A stretch of 5,848 bases of DNA, taken from the NCBI GenBank assembly GCA_003535395.1, contig DOHE01000304.1, positions 10,011 to 15,858 of the forward strand. Reading direction: 5' to 3'. A program made the position numbers and the translations under genes. The notes under the pieces were generated by a model. The model did no database searches. It had not been told where the DNA came from and saw only the letters and a program-made list of their open reading frames with translations. Positions 5,785 through 5,848 of this stretch are shown here, piece after piece. Positions within the stretch are counted from its first letter, which is position 1. The number at the start of each line of letters is the position of its first letter. The stretch is from Clostridiales bacterium. Lineage in GTDB: Bacteria > Bacillota > Clostridia > UBA8921.

Positions 5785-5848
5785 GACCGCTACCTCCTTC
5801 TTTCCGAGCCACAACCTTGGGTGCCGGCAGCACTTCACCCTTATAGAT
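5771..5848 (-). CDS. rpsC: 30S ribosomal protein S3 (uS3), C-terminal end only
   Basis: Only the last 25 codons and the TAA stop (5773-5771) are in the window; the gene continues beyond position 5848. The visible peptide starts [19 protein letters not shown] and ends SGHVDA. IYxGEVLP is the typical end of the S3 C-terminal domain (after the VKVW segment, which lies outside), and position directly before rplP is canonical. uS3 sits at the mRNA entry channel of the small subunit. The reading frame was worked out by hand from the complement, because the start is not in the window. The gene overlaps rplP by 14 nt. Confidence 0.9.
   Translation of the reverse strand: MYKGEVLPAPKVVARKEGGSGHVDA

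Noticed and set aside
1..5848. A novel accessory or defence system
   Set aside because: Every stretch is accounted for by core ribosomal protein genes and secY in canonical order; there is no room for additional genes.

Overview
The window is a continuous piece of the S10/spc ribosomal-protein gene cluster, read entirely on the minus strand. In transcription order (high to low coordinate) it holds rpsC (3' end only), rplP, rpmC, rpsQ, rplN, rplX, rplE, rpsZ, rpsH, rplF, rplR, rpsE, rpmD, rplO and secY (5' part only). The order is the canonical bacterial one. The short zinc-type S14, the AGGAGG-type ribosome binding sites before nearly every gene and the protein sequences point to a low-to-medium GC Gram-positive bacterium, most likely a member of the Clostridia (Bacillota). 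I cannot name a genus.

Layout: 5771-5848 is the tail of rpsC, which overlaps rplP by 14 nt, and rplP overlaps rpmC by another 14 nt. From rpmC to rpsH the genes are separated by 5 to 31 nt. The only sizeable spacer is 80 nt between rpsH and rplF. From rplF to secY packing is tight again: 16-17 nt spacers, then a 13-nt gap before rpmD, an ATGA stop/start overlap between rpmD and rplO, and a 23-nt overlap between rplO and secY. No stretch over 100 nt is gene-free. I see no RNA gene, mobile element, CRISPR array or convincing terminator. The genes encode parts of both ribosomal subunits (uS3, uS17, uS14, uS8, uS5; uL16, uL29, uL14, uL24, uL5, uL6, uL18, uL30, uL15) and the membrane pore SecY, co-expressed as one polycistronic unit whose promoter lies outside the window.

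I do not see a new biological system here. The observation most worth checking is in secY. The first ~165 codons look clostridial in protein sequence and codon use. From about position 240 down to 1 the reading frame continues unbroken, but the protein resembles betaproteobacterial SecY, GC content rises from about 47% to about 58%, and Arg/Ala codon choice switches to CGC/GCG. This is either an assembly misjoin at a highly conserved stretch or a real recombinant gene. A second, smaller oddity is an apparent 8-residue insertion in the zinc-type S14 protein. Start codons were set by family N-termini plus ribosome binding site spacing; rpsE (TTG) and rpsZ (GTG) use non-ATG starts.
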